Shown in pieces: positions 1 to 6,960 of a stretch of DNA of 35,759 nucleotides (position 1 is the stretch's first letter; each line of letters starts with the position of its first letter). The stretch lies in NCBI GenBank assembly GCA_035776675.1, contig DASTWO010000121.1, forward strand, positions 1 to 35,759, given 5' to 3'. The position numbers were made by a program, and so were the translations under genes. This stretch comes from DASSOY01 sp035776675 (GTDB lineage Bacteria; Bacillota; Bacilli; Bacillales; DASSOY01). Under the pieces are notes generated by a model. That model was not told the origin of the DNA. It did no database searches and saw nothing but the letters and a program-made list of their open reading frames with translations.

Positions 1-575
1 ATGGCCTGAAAATGCGGCATCTCTTTCACCCAGAATCCCCAGTGCCATGCGCCAATGACCGACCCTATGACAAATCCAATGATCGTCACCAACGATGCGG
101 TTCGACCGCCGCCAATTCCAAACAGTGTTCCTGAGGCGCAACCACTGCCCAATTGCATTCCAACACCAAACACAAATCCACCGACAATCACACTAACACC
201 CACAGGAAATACATAACCTTGAGGGCTGGTTCCAAAGAAACCAATTCCTAATGAAAGGATCGGGGCAAACAAGGTACAGGCAACTGCCAACATCAACATG
301 TGGGCACGTAATGCCTTACTGTTTCCGACAGATAACAGCTGCCGAAAAGCCGATGTAAACCCGAACCTGGCATGGAAGAGGGTGTATCCTAGCAATAACC
401 CAATCCAAAGCAAAATGACCATCTGAAGCCCCGCAACTTTTATGGCAAAGTAAGTTAAGATTAGTGCAACAATAATAGCCCCTATTATCGATGATTTTTG
501 CGGAGACAGCAGCTTCGGCTTTCTCTGCTCTGACTCTGTTTGAAAACGCTCCTCATTTACAGAACGCATCGACAT
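1..575 (-). CDS. YeeE/YedE-family membrane transporter (3' end cut by window edge)
   Basis: The visible 191 residues form the N-terminal part of a polytopic membrane protein. A charged cytoplasmic tail of about 27 residues (MSMRSVNEERFQ...) is followed by hydrophobic helices and the small-residue motif GSGCASGTL, then GIGGGRTASL. Gly/Cys-rich motifs of this kind are typical of the YeeE/YedE (DUF395) family, whose characterised member takes up thiosulfate; another branch, YedE, is linked to selenium metabolism. I cannot tell which branch this is from half a protein. The start at 575 is chosen because GAGGTG lies about 6-7 nt upstream; ATG 569 is too far from it. It lies downstream of the UGSC selenoprotein gene on the same strand but behind a terminator-like hairpin and with its own possible promoter. 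The neighbourhood suggests transport of a sulfur or selenium compound; that is inference. Confidence 0.8.
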   Translation of the reverse strand, partial: MSMRSVNEERFQTESEQRKPKLLSPQKSSIIGAIIVALILTYFAIKVAGLQMVILLWIGLLLGYTLFHARFGFTSAFRQLLSVGNSKALRAHMLMLAVACTLFAPILSLGIGFFGTSPQGYVFPVGVSVIVGGFVFGVGMQLGSGCASGTLFGIGGGRTASLVTIIGFVIGSVIGAWHWGFWVKEMPHFQA

Positions 576-615
576 ACCAAATCACCTCTAATTCATATAA
601 GTATAGTATGATATT

Positions 616-644
616 ATTTTATAGCACCTTTCGTTTTCTGTAAA
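616..644 (-). promoter_or_regulatory. Possible sigma-A promoter for the YeeE/YedE gene
   Basis: Read on the minus strand: TTTACA (639-644), a 17-nt spacer, and TAAAAT (616-621), each one mismatch from consensus. It sits 41 nt upstream of the YeeE/YedE start and just after the hairpin that ends the UGSC gene. Judged by eye only. Confidence 0.45.
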
Positions 645-658
645 AAAATCTGTTTCAC

Positions 659-695
659 AAAAAGAAGATCCGCAGTTGTCCACCACGGATTCTTC
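659..695 (-). terminator. Intrinsic terminator after the UGSC gene
   Basis: On the minus strand, GAAGAATCCG (686-695) pairs with CGGATCTTC (664-672) with one bulged A, followed by TTTTTG. The stem begins within the stop codon of the UGSC gene, so it would end that transcript before the YeeE/YedE gene. Confidence 0.6.
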
Positions 696-1227
696 ATTCC
701 TTTATAATCAGAAGCGATACGACATCTTCTATAACCTGAATCGCTCTCTCTTTCAGCACCTCTATCTCCGTTGCGGCTATTGGATGAGGAATGACCGCAA
801 ACGGATAGTCTGGGAAACCTTGCGCCATAGCCATCGCCTTTCCCGATGGTGCGAACGGTTCGGTTAACACAGCCCCTGCCGGAACCTGGAATCTTTCCAT
901 CACCAATGCATCGAGCAAACTGCCCGACCTGCAAGATCCTCAGTCACCTGTTCCGGTAATCACAGCATCACATTGTTTGGCTAGTTTCTCGGCTTCATCG
1001 TGCGGAATTTGGTGTGAGGAGGAAGGCTTGCGAAAACATATGACATCCCGCAGTTGATACTCTTCTTTTAACTTCTGGCTGATTGTCTTCACAACAATAT
1101 CCGAATTAGGCTTGCCATTATCGACTACACCCAGAACCTTTCCTTCAAGTGTATTCAGTCGCTCGCATCTGGATAATTCTGTCGAAATCGCTTCATTAGT
1201 TGGATCCAATACTTGCATACTCTCCAT
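694..1227 (-). CDS. UGSC-family selenoprotein; in-frame TGA at 940-942 read as selenocysteine
   Basis: Two minus-strand open segments, 943-1227 and 697-939, lie in the same frame and are separated only by TGA at 940-942. Reading it as selenocysteine gives one 177-residue protein with Sec96 in the sequence CDAVITGTGD-U-GSC-RSGS, the signature of the UGSC (seleno)protein family. Both sides fit the family: N-terminal VLDPTNEAI and VLGVVDNGKPNSDIVV, C-terminal AVLTEPFAPSGKAMA and AVIPHPIA. A SECIS-like hairpin follows the TGA (see 907-933). The U-x-x-C pair suggests a thiol/selenol redox centre; the substrate is unknown. The start is ATG 1227, with GAGGTG six nt upstream; GTG 1234-1236 overlaps that ribosome site. 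The gene lies 92 nt after its partner (1320-2357), probably in one transcript. Alternative reading: a pseudogene with a nonsense mutation, which I think unlikely. Standard gene callers would report two short fragments. Confidence 0.85.
907..933 (-). promoter_or_regulatory. Candidate bacterial SECIS element
   Basis: Immediately 3' of the TGA on the minus strand, UCGGGCA (921-927) pairs with UGCUCGA (911-917) around the 3-nt loop GUU (918-920). The stem is extended by a G.U pair (928/910) and, after a 2-nt AG bulge, by UGC/GCA (931-933/907-909). Nineteen nt separate the UGA from the loop, whose first base is G. That agrees with known bacterial SECIS elements: a short apical loop with G near its start, roughly 16-37 nt after the UGA. 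The fold was found by eye, not by energy calculation. Confidence 0.7.
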
Positions 1228-1319
1228 GGGTTTCACCTCAAATCTCGCATTTTTGATTTAATACATCTACATAAAAATACGAAACCTTTGCCCATTCACC
1301 GAATGAGCTCCTAAAGCTG

Positions 1320-2357
1320 TCAGCCGCCACCTGTACATGACTTGATCGACCTGGTGATCGCTTGTGTTTGCTCTTTGGTACCCCAGCCCGGAATACAGGC
1401 TGAAAAACGTCCGGCTTCCCCACCTGCCACAATCAGTAAAATATCATCTGGGGACGGGACAGCCCAGTTCATATTTTTATAATCTTCATCTGTAATTTTC
1501 CCCGGCAAAATCCCATACCGTTTCATATCAGCAACCGATCTTCTCGCGTGCTTGAACAAAAATTCTTTCACCCTTTGTTTATCCCAGCCTTTTGCGTAAC
1601 AGGTCCGGTAGTGCTCCGGGCAAAGCACTACTGTAAATTGCTGATTCTTTGTCATATTAAATGTACCGACTGCAGACATGCGGTCCGCCAAAGTCATCAA
1701 AATCCCTTCCGGCTCCGTAGCCGAATGATTTTGTATTTGATTAGGCCCTTCCGCTGCAATTACGGTAACCGTGCTTTGCTCACGATCAAATCCTCTCTCG
1801 ACATGCAAGGGTATCCATTCTGTTTCTTTTTCTGCGACACAATAGGAAATTTTCCCTGGCTGTCCCAGTGTAGCCCGATCAAATTCAAGACCGCCTCCGA
1901 GGTTATGAAGAACAAGACGAATCGCGCGGCCAATCGTCGCATTTGCGCGGTGACCCGGTCCGAAAACATTTTGTCCACTGTTAACCCCGAGCTGTTCCGC
2001 AACGGGACCATTCACAATAACGAACATCCCGGCTCCATGAGTGCTGGCACTCGGACCATGAAGATTGAATTTCTCATCACTCAACGCGGTAACCGCGGCG
2101 ATAACGACCGGGAAATAATCCGGCAAACAGCCTGCCATCACCGCATTTATAGCCACTTTTTCCGCTGTAAATATCTTTTTTCTTTCCGGAATTCCACCCA
2201 TTACATAATCGGGTGACATCCCTGCAAAATCCAGCATTTGCTGAACCCTTTCCTCAGTGGGAGGCACAATCGGCAATCCATCCGTCCACCCTTTCGCTAT
2301 GTAAGCCTCATTTACATCAAATTCCGTCGAGAAATCATATACTTTGGAATGCATCAT
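1320..2357 (-). CDS. Conserved hypothetical protein, probable UGSC partner
   Basis: A soluble protein of 345 residues of unknown function. Landmarks are WTDGLPIVPPTEERV near residue 22-36, a Gly-rich middle (GPGHRANATIGRAIRLVLHNLGGG), and a C-terminal DDILLIVAGGEAGRFSACIPGWG before a SCTGGG end. From memory, proteins with the WTDGLPxVPPTxERV and VAGGxxG..IPGWG motifs are often found next to or fused with UGSC-type proteins; I cannot verify this here. Two tandem ATGs (2357, 2354) follow GGGGGA, making these better starts than the upstream GTG/ATG codons. It is the first gene of the short unit ending at the terminator near 659-695 and is divergent from the P-loop gene at 2437. The stop is TGA, but the next in-frame stop is only two codons on, so recoding there is unlikely. 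Confidence 0.7.
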   Translation of the reverse strand: MMHSKVYDFSTEFDVNEAYIAKGWTDGLPIVPPTEERVQQMLDFAGMSPDYVMGGIPERKKIFTAEKVAINAVMAGCLPDYFPVVIAAVTALSDEKFNLHGPSASTHGAGMFVIVNGPVAEQLGVNSGQNVFGPGHRANATIGRAIRLVLHNLGGGLEFDRATLGQPGKISYCVAEKETEWIPLHVERGFDREQSTVTVIAAEGPNQIQNHSATEPEGILMTLADRMSAVGTFNMTKNQQFTVVLCPEHYRTCYAKGWDKQRVKEFLFKHARRSVADMKRYGILPGKITDEDYKNMNWAVPSPDDILLIVAGGEAGRFSACIPGWGTKEQTQAITRSIKSCTGGG

Positions 2358-2377
2358 CAAATCCCCCGCATCATCAT

Positions 2378-2406
2378 TTGCAAACCGAAAAACCATCAGC
2401 TATAAT
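2378..2406 (+). promoter_or_regulatory. Sigma-A promoter of the P-loop/Asp23-like gene
   Basis: TTGCAA (2378-2383), a 17-nt spacer and a perfect TATAAT (2401-2406) lie about 30 nt upstream of the ATG at 2437, in the short intergenic region shared with the divergent gene ending its 5' side at 2357. Confidence 0.65.
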
Positions 2407-2436
2407 ACTCTCATCATTGTTCTAGGAGACAAAACT

Positions 2437-3252
2437 ATGAAGGTTTATGCATTATATGGGAAGAGCGGCACCGGAAAAAGCACAAGTGCACTCACCTATG
2501 CCTATGAGGAGAATATCCCAGCAATCATTGATGATGGATTACTCATTTTTAAAGGAAAAAAAATCGCGGGTACCTCCGCAAAATTCGAGAAAAATTATAT
2601 TAAAGCCGTGAAACGGGCAACTTTTTTCGATGAAAACCACGCAGCTGAGGTACGGAAGGCCCTTCAGGTGCTGGCCATCGACAAGATTTTGCTCATTGGA
2701 ACTTCCAAAAACATGGTGAATCTAATTGCCGAGAAACTCGAACTCGATTCAATTAATTACTTTGTCCGAATCGAAGAGATTCGAACTTCAAGTGAAATCA
2801 AAATCGCTTTATTTTCCAGAAGAACCCAAGGCAATCATATTATGCCGATTCCTCATGTCCAAGTAGAAGAAAGTTTCTTAAAGAAACTGATAAGACAAGG
2901 TGCGAAAATTTTCTCTCCGAAAAAAGAGTTGATTGGCGAAACAACGATTATCCAACCCCATTTCCACCGAAACACCTTACATATTTCGGAAGGTGTTTTC
3001 GAGGCAATCGCAAAATATGCCGCCGTTTCCATTCCGGAAGTGCTTTCTTGTGACAAAGTCAATCTGGATTTAAAAGGGCTTCCTTCCCTTTCTTTGGATT
3101 TGACTATGAAATATCTTCCGGAAAGAGATCTCCGCACCGCCCTAAAAGCAGTTCAACAAAAAGTGAATGAAGACTTCATGAACTTTTTCGAACTGGAATT
3201 GCTTAACGTGAATTTACACATTACAAAAATCATTAAAGATGAATCTTCTTAA
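2437..3252 (+). CDS. P-loop ATPase with C-terminal Asp23/Gls24-like domain
   Basis: A 271-residue protein. A Walker A motif, GKSGTGKST, starts at residue 8 directly after the first beta-strand (MKVYALY). The central part (residues 20-170) contains hydrophobic strands such as KILLIGTS and fits a small nucleotide-binding domain. From about residue 185 the sequence LHISEGVFEAIAKYAA, then a strand pair (VNLDLKG, LSLDLTMKY) and the end LLNVNLHITKI match the order of elements in Asp23/Gls24 envelope-stress proteins (I recognise this by pattern, not by search). The start is ATG 2437 with TAGGAGAC seven nt upstream and a good promoter before it; an upstream ATG (2344) lies before the promoter. A bidirectional terminator follows. 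Function unknown; an envelope-associated nucleotide-dependent role is a guess. Confidence 0.75.
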   Translation: MKVYALYGKSGTGKSTSALTYAYEENIPAIIDDGLLIFKGKKIAGTSAKFEKNYIKAVKRATFFDENHAAEVRKALQVLAIDKILLIGTSKNMVNLIAEKLELDSINYFVRIEEIRTSSEIKIALFSRRTQGNHIMPIPHVQVEESFLKKLIRQGAKIFSPKKELIGETTIIQPHFHRNTLHISEGVFEAIAKYAAVSIPEVLSCDKVNLDLKGLPSLSLDLTMKYLPERDLRTALKAVQQKVNEDFMNFFELELLNVNLHITKIIKDESS

Positions 3253-3270
3253 TAAACGCGCTCGATCTTC

Positions 3271-3315
3271 AGAAAATCCCATGCCCGTCTTCTTTGACAC
3301 TCGGCATGGGAACCT
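3271..3315. terminator. Bidirectional intrinsic terminator
   Basis: CCCATGCCCG (3278-3287) pairs with CGGCATGGG (3302-3310), with T-rich sequence on both outer sides. It separates the convergent ends of the P-loop gene (3252) and the flavin reductase gene (3318). Confidence 0.75.
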
Positions 3316-3317
3316 TA

Positions 3318-3941
3318 TTATTTCGACACAAGAGAATCAAGATCAGAGTGCGGCAATTTGAAAAGCTTCTCAACCACAGTGTAATTTCCTGCAAGACGGC
3401 CAACAGGCTTCAACCCCTCAAGATCGACCTTCCCATTCTCATAATAAAGATCATCACGGATATGGTATTTCAACAAACGGCCGATTACGAGATGATCACT
3501 TCCGAGCGGAATGATTTGTTCCAATTTACATTCCATTTGAATGGCGGCTTCCTTGATTCTTGGAGGTTTGACGATCACACTTTTTTCCGCAGTCAACCCA
3601 GCTTCGGTAAACTCGTCTTTATCAGCGCCGAATGCTTCTGAGGTCTTCTGCATTTGATTCGCCAACGGCAGGGAAACAACATTAATGACAAATTCCTTTT
3701 GACTTCGAATATTGATCAATGTATCTTTAATGGTTCCTTCTCGTTCACCGTCTCCCGGTCCGATCGAAATGCATAGCATCGGGGGTTGCCTTGAGGCGAC
3801 TGTGAAAAAACTGAAAGGAGCAATGTTATAAAGTCCATCTCTATTGACAGTTGAGGTCCAGGCAACAGGCCTGGGGACCACGGAACCGATTAATAATTTA
3901 TACATCTGTTTCGGAGTTAAATCATTCGGGTCAATGATCAT
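3318..3941 (-). CDS. Flavin reductase-like, FMN-binding split-barrel protein
   Basis: The 207 residues match the DIM6/NtaB flavin reductase-like family: N-terminal KLLIGSVVPRPVAWTSTVNRDG, NIAPFSFFTVASRQPPMLCISIG (flavin phosphate and isoalloxazine contacts in this family), and NIRSQKEFVINVVS. Such proteins bind FMN and usually reduce flavin with NAD(P)H for a partner monooxygenase, though no monooxygenase is visible here. AAGGAGG lies 6 nt upstream of the ATG. It is the last gene of the gntR-crotonase-CoA-transferase series on this strand, with a 38-nt gap in which a copy of the TTGTCGACAG motif sits, so it may be regulated separately by the same GntR protein. Confidence 0.85.
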   Translation of the reverse strand: MIIDPNDLTPKQMYKLLIGSVVPRPVAWTSTVNRDGLYNIAPFSFFTVASRQPPMLCISIGPGDGEREGTIKDTLINIRSQKEFVINVVSLPLANQMQKTSEAFGADKDEFTEAGLTAEKSVIVKPPRIKEAAIQMECKLEQIIPLGSDHLVIGRLLKYHIRDDLYYENGKVDLEGLKPVGRLAGNYTVVEKLFKLPHSDLDSLVSK

Positions 3942-3967
3942 ATTGAACCTCCTTCCCTTTAGGTCGA

Positions 3968-3977
3968 TTGTCGACAG
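3968..3977. promoter_or_regulatory. Putative GntR operator upstream of the flavin reductase gene
   Basis: TTGTCGACAG with the perfect palindrome TGTCGACA (3969-3976) lies 27 nt upstream of the flavin reductase start. The same 10 bases occur twice in the gntR-dctP intergenic region (6733 and 6859). It is shorter than those two copies, which share 22 positions. Confidence 0.5.
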
Positions 3978-3979
3978 TA

Positions 3980-5170
3980 TTATTGTTTTTTCCTCGTAAC
4001 TCCATCCTTCTCAAATGAATCTATTTCTTCCTGGCTATAACCCAACTGGCTTAAGATATCACCCGTATGCTCCCCAAGCCCTGGTGGAACACTTTGAATT
4101 TTGCCCGGGGTTCTGGATAGCTTCACAGGTAAACCAAGCATCTTAAAGTCCCCGATTGACGGATGTTCCGCATCAACCACCATCTCCCGTTCTTTCACAT
4201 GGGGATCATTAAGAATATCGGAAAACTTGTTAACCGGTCCACACGGAATTTTCACATTTTCGAAACGGGAAATCCATTCTTCAACTGTTTCTTTGCGAAA
4301 CGCTTCGTTTAATAAAGAGATGAGTTCGTCACGATTCTCAACCCGGTCAGGGTTTGTGGTGAACTTGGGGTCTTGCAAAACCTCCATATTCATGGCCTCT
4401 TTGAAGTTCTTCCATAACTGGTCATTTCCTACAGCAAGGATAAAATAACCGTCTGAGGCTTCAAAAACTTGATAGGGAACAATATTGGGATGTGCCCCTC
4501 CCATTGGCTGAGGATCTTTCCCGGTGGCAAAATAATTGCCCGCCAGATAGGTTTGCCATGATATCATCGTATCCAATAAAGAGGCATCCACCCACTGGCC
4601 TTCACCTGAAACCTCCCGTTCCCGTAAAGCAGCCAACACGCCAACCGTTGCCCACATACCGGCACCTATATCCGCCAATGAATAACCGCCTTTCACAGGG
4701 GCTTTTCCCGGTTCGCCGGTAACGGACATCAAACCGCCCATTCCCTGAGCAAGGACGTCATAACCTGGTTTCTGCGCATAAGGACCTGTTTGTCCAAAAC
4801 CTGAAACCGAGGCCAAGATAATGCGTGGATTCCTCTCCTTTAATGTCTCATAACCTATTCCAAGGCGACCCAAAGTTCCAGGGCGGAAATTTTCCACGAC
4901 AACATCAGCATCCGCGATTAATTTAAGAAAGATTTCTTTTCCCTTTTCTTCTTTTAAATTCAGGACGATGCTTTTCTTGTTACGGTTCACGCTTAAGAAA
5001 TAGGCGGCCTCGTCTCCAATAAAAGGCGGTCCCCACTCTCTTGTATCGTCGCCATTCGGGCTCTCAATTTTAATAACTTCGGCTCCCAAATCTGCCAGTG
5101 TCATCGTACAAAACGGGCCGCTTAATATACGTGTTAGATCGATAATTTTGATTCCTTGCAGCGGCAACAT
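3980..5170 (-). CDS. CaiB/BaiF (class III) CoA-transferase
   Basis: A 396-residue family III CoA-transferase. It opens with LQGIKIIDLTRILSGPFCTMTLADLGAEVIKIE, followed by NRNKKSIVLNLK, VVENFRPGTLGRLGIGYE, and VSGFGQTGPY, all hallmarks of the family. The catalytic Asp is probably D200 in VDASLLD. The enzyme moves CoA between an acyl-CoA donor and an organic acid through a covalent aspartyl intermediate. It lies 7 nt after the crotonase gene and is downstream of a GntR/FCD regulator, opposite a TRAP transporter, so it probably activates the acid brought in by that transporter. The actual acid cannot be read from the sequence. Confidence 0.9.
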   Translation of the reverse strand: MLPLQGIKIIDLTRILSGPFCTMTLADLGAEVIKIESPNGDDTREWGPPFIGDEAAYFLSVNRNKKSIVLNLKEEKGKEIFLKLIADADVVVENFRPGTLGRLGIGYETLKERNPRIILASVSGFGQTGPYAQKPGYDVLAQGMGGLMSVTGEPGKAPVKGGYSLADIGAGMWATVGVLAALREREVSGEGQWVDASLLDTMISWQTYLAGNYFATGKDPQPMGGAHPNIVPYQVFEASDGYFILAVGNDQLWKNFKEAMNMEVLQDPKFTTNPDRVENRDELISLLNEAFRKETVEEWISRFENVKIPCGPVNKFSDILNDPHVKEREMVVDAEHPSIGDFKMLGLPVKLSRTPGKIQSVPPGLGEHTGDILSQLGYSQEEIDSFEKDGVTRKKQ

Positions 5171-5177
5171 GCAGCAT

Positions 5178-5969
5178 TCACTCCTTAAACTTTGGCTTTC
5201 GTTTTTCTACAAAGGCCCGAACTCCTTCCGGAAAGTCATCCGGATCCACACTTGATTCGAATTCACTTTTCAACGGTAACTCCAGAGACGGTCTGCTGAA
5301 GGCGACTGCTTCTTTAACCGCGCGCAGCGAAGGAGTGGATTGCTGCTTGACCTTTTCCGCCAGTTTCGTTGCGAAATGATCGGGATTTTCGTTATCCGTT
5401 ATTAAATAATTGATCATTCCCCAATCTCTCGCTTCCTGAGGATTCAGCAATCTTCCCGTATAAACGAGATCTTTCATTCGGCTTGGTCCGATCAAATCCA
5501 TGATTCGCTTTGTGAATTTCTTGCTTAGCGTGATACCAAGCCTCCCTATCGGCATCCCCATCTTGGTTCTGGAAGTTCCAATCCGCAAATCGCATGACAA
5601 AGCAAGTTCAAGTCCCGCACCCATTGCCGGACCATTGATGACGCCAATTGTCGGCAACCTGAGGTTTTCAAAAGCTGAAACCGCTTGTTCCATGAGACGG
5701 AAAGCTTCATTTGCCTCTTCAATCGTCATCCGGTTGAATTCCTTAATGTCCGAACCGGCCGTAAACAGGCCGCCGGCCCCTCTCAGGATGACAACTTTTG
5801 TTTTCTGAAATTGCGAAATTCTATTAGCGACATTGTATAGTTCTTTCCACATATTTGCCGTCAAAGCATTCTTGAAGGCCGGCCGATAGATGGTCACGAT
5901 CGCAATACCGCCGCTTTCCTGAAGCGATATTTTCCCATTTTTCTCGATGCGGCTTATCGTTACCCTCAT
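5178..5969 (-). CDS. Enoyl-CoA hydratase/isomerase (crotonase) family protein
   Basis: A 263-residue crotonase-fold protein with the expected order: VVILRGAGGLFTAGSDIKEF (oxyanion-hole and CoA-binding segment), then INGPAMGAGLELALSCDLRIG. The first catalytic Glu of hydratases is present (GAGLELAL), but the second, normally in F/MGxPE, is replaced (KMGMPIGRLGI). Plain syn-hydration is therefore doubtful; other crotonase chemistries such as isomerisation, C-C cleavage or thioester hydrolysis fit better. GAGGAG precedes the ATG by 7 nt. It is 21 nt after gntR and 7 nt before the CoA-transferase, so the three form an operon for conversion of a CoA-activated acid. Confidence 0.85.
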   Translation of the reverse strand: MRVTISRIEKNGKISLQESGGIAIVTIYRPAFKNALTANMWKELYNVANRISQFQKTKVVILRGAGGLFTAGSDIKEFNRMTIEEANEAFRLMEQAVSAFENLRLPTIGVINGPAMGAGLELALSCDLRIGTSRTKMGMPIGRLGITLSKKFTKRIMDLIGPSRMKDLVYTGRLLNPQEARDWGMINYLITDNENPDHFATKLAEKVKQQSTPSLRAVKEAVAFSRPSLELPLKSEFESSVDPDDFPEGVRAFVEKRKPKFKE

Positions 5970-5990
5970 TTCACCACTCCTCAGTTGCTG

Positions 5991-6656
5991 TCATTCGATT
6001 TTCTTTTCGGCAATGGTACTTTCAACTCTCCCGATGACATCTCGGTTATGCTGCTCCAATATTTCCTGAGCTCGATCCACTCGATCGATTTTTAACATTT
6101 CAATGATCACACGATGTTCCTGAAGCGACTTCATAACATAACGCTCTTCCAGAAAAGACATAGTCTGCAATGTCAATAACGGCAAACCGAGCCGGGAATA
6201 CATATTCATCACAACTTCACTTCTACTCATTTTAATGATGAGAGAGTGAAATTGGTGATTCAACTCGGCATACCGTTCATGACTTCTTGCTTTCTCCATT
6301 AAAGGGATCAGGCTTTCCATTTCTTCAACGATGGACAACCCGACTCCCTTCTCGGCAATACGCTTCATTGCAAGATTTTCAAGCATCATTCGGATTTCCA
6401 GCAAATCATACATCTCAAAGTTCGTGTAGCCTTTGACGACGGCTCCTTTTCGCGGCACACGTTCAACGAGACCTTCAATAGCAAGTAAATACAACGCTTC
6501 CCGGATGGGTGCCCGGCTTGTGCCATATTCCTCGGCATACGTTGTTTCCACAATTTTCTCTCCGGGTTGTAATTCACCGGTCATGATTTGTTCAGTAATT
6601 CTTTCGGCAATGATATTCGACAATGAATTATTGTCAATTAACTGCTTCTTGCCCAT
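5991..6656 (-). CDS. GntR-family regulator, FCD (FadR-like) type
   Basis: A 221-residue repressor-type protein. Residues about 10-75 are a winged helix (IAERITEQIMTGELQPGEKI, GTSRAPIREALYLLAIEGLVERVPRKGAVVKG), typical of GntR. Residues about 80-215 are a helical FCD ligand-binding domain with DLLEIRMMLENLA, an H in NHQFHSLI, and EEHRVII-like QEHRVIIEML, positions where FCD regulators bind a metal and an organic acid. AGGAGG precedes the ATG by 6 nt. It is the first gene of the crotonase/CoA-transferase unit and divergent from dctPQM. Two copies of a palindromic motif in the divergent region suggest it represses both directions and is released by the transported acid or its CoA ester; this is inference. 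Confidence 0.9.
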   Translation of the reverse strand: MGKKQLIDNNSLSNIIAERITEQIMTGELQPGEKIVETTYAEEYGTSRAPIREALYLLAIEGLVERVPRKGAVVKGYTNFEMYDLLEIRMMLENLAMKRIAEKGVGLSIVEEMESLIPLMEKARSHERYAELNHQFHSLIIKMSRSEVVMNMYSRLGLPLLTLQTMSFLEERYVMKSLQEHRVIIEMLKIDRVDRAQEILEQHNRDVIGRVESTIAEKKIE

Positions 6657-6703
6657 GTTAAATCCTCCTGTCAGAATTGATTGAACGACTCTTATTAAGA
6701 GAT

Positions 6704-6709
6704 ATTATA
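6704..6709 (-). promoter_or_regulatory. -10 box of the gntR promoter
   Basis: A perfect TATAAT on the minus strand, 47 nt upstream of the gntR start. The region 17 nt further upstream (TTCGGC) is a poor -35, and it is immediately followed by the TTGTCGACAG motif at 6733, where a bound regulator could overlap polymerase. Confidence 0.5.
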
Positions 6710-6732
6710 ACATTCATCCGACAGAAGCCGAA

Positions 6733-6754
6733 TTGTCGACAGTTGACTTTATAT
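6733..6754. promoter_or_regulatory. Putative GntR operator 1 (gntR-proximal)
   Basis: This 22-bp copy begins TTGTCGACAGTTGAC and ends TTATAT. It matches the copy at 6859-6880 with a single T/C difference, at a distance of 126 bp. The core TGTCGACA is a perfect palindrome. A second palindrome, ATATGAT-T-ATCATAT (6751-6765), adjoins it. Confidence 0.6.
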
Positions 6755-6817
6755 GATTATCATATGCCATTTTTGGCGAAAATTCAACAATCATGTGAAA
6801 AGTTTTTGAGAATTGTA

Positions 6818-6846
6818 TTGCAATTTTGGATAAAAGCATATACTAT
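6818..6846 (+). promoter_or_regulatory. Probable promoter of dctPQM
   Basis: TTGCAA (6818-6823), a 17-nt spacer and TACTAT (6841-6846), four of six matches each. Operator 2 begins 12 nt after the -10 box, so a bound repressor would block initiation or early elongation. The rest of this 304-nt intergenic region holds the two operators, the gntR -10 and the dctP ribosome site. Confidence 0.45.
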
Positions 6847-6858
6847 TAAATTAAAGTT

Positions 6859-6880
6859 TTGTCGACAGTTGACCTTATAT
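6859..6880. promoter_or_regulatory. Putative GntR operator 2 (dctP-proximal)
   Basis: Second 22-bp copy of the repeat (21 of 22 identical to 6733-6754), in the same orientation, just downstream of the likely dctP promoter. See the copy at 6733 for the motif. Confidence 0.6.
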
Positions 6881-6960
6881 TAAGTTAAGGAGGTGCTAGT
6901 TTTCAAAAATAGTAAGCGATTACATGATAGGTTTTATAAAAAAAGGGAGGTTCTTAAAAC

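Noticed and set aside
676..867. Plus-strand open frame of 63 codons over the UGSC gene.
   Set aside because: No ribosome site, no recognisable protein feature, and it is antisense to a family-supported coding sequence.
694..1227. Reading the UGSC locus as a pseudogene with a premature stop.
   Set aside because: The frame is open and family-like on both sides, the TGA is exactly at the U of the UGSC motif, and a suitable hairpin follows. No frameshift or other lesion is seen.
1320..1322. TGA at the end of the UGSC partner gene as a second selenocysteine codon.
   Set aside because: The next in-frame stop comes only two codons later (giving -Sec-Gln-Leu), no family motif surrounds it, and I see no comparable hairpin at the right distance.
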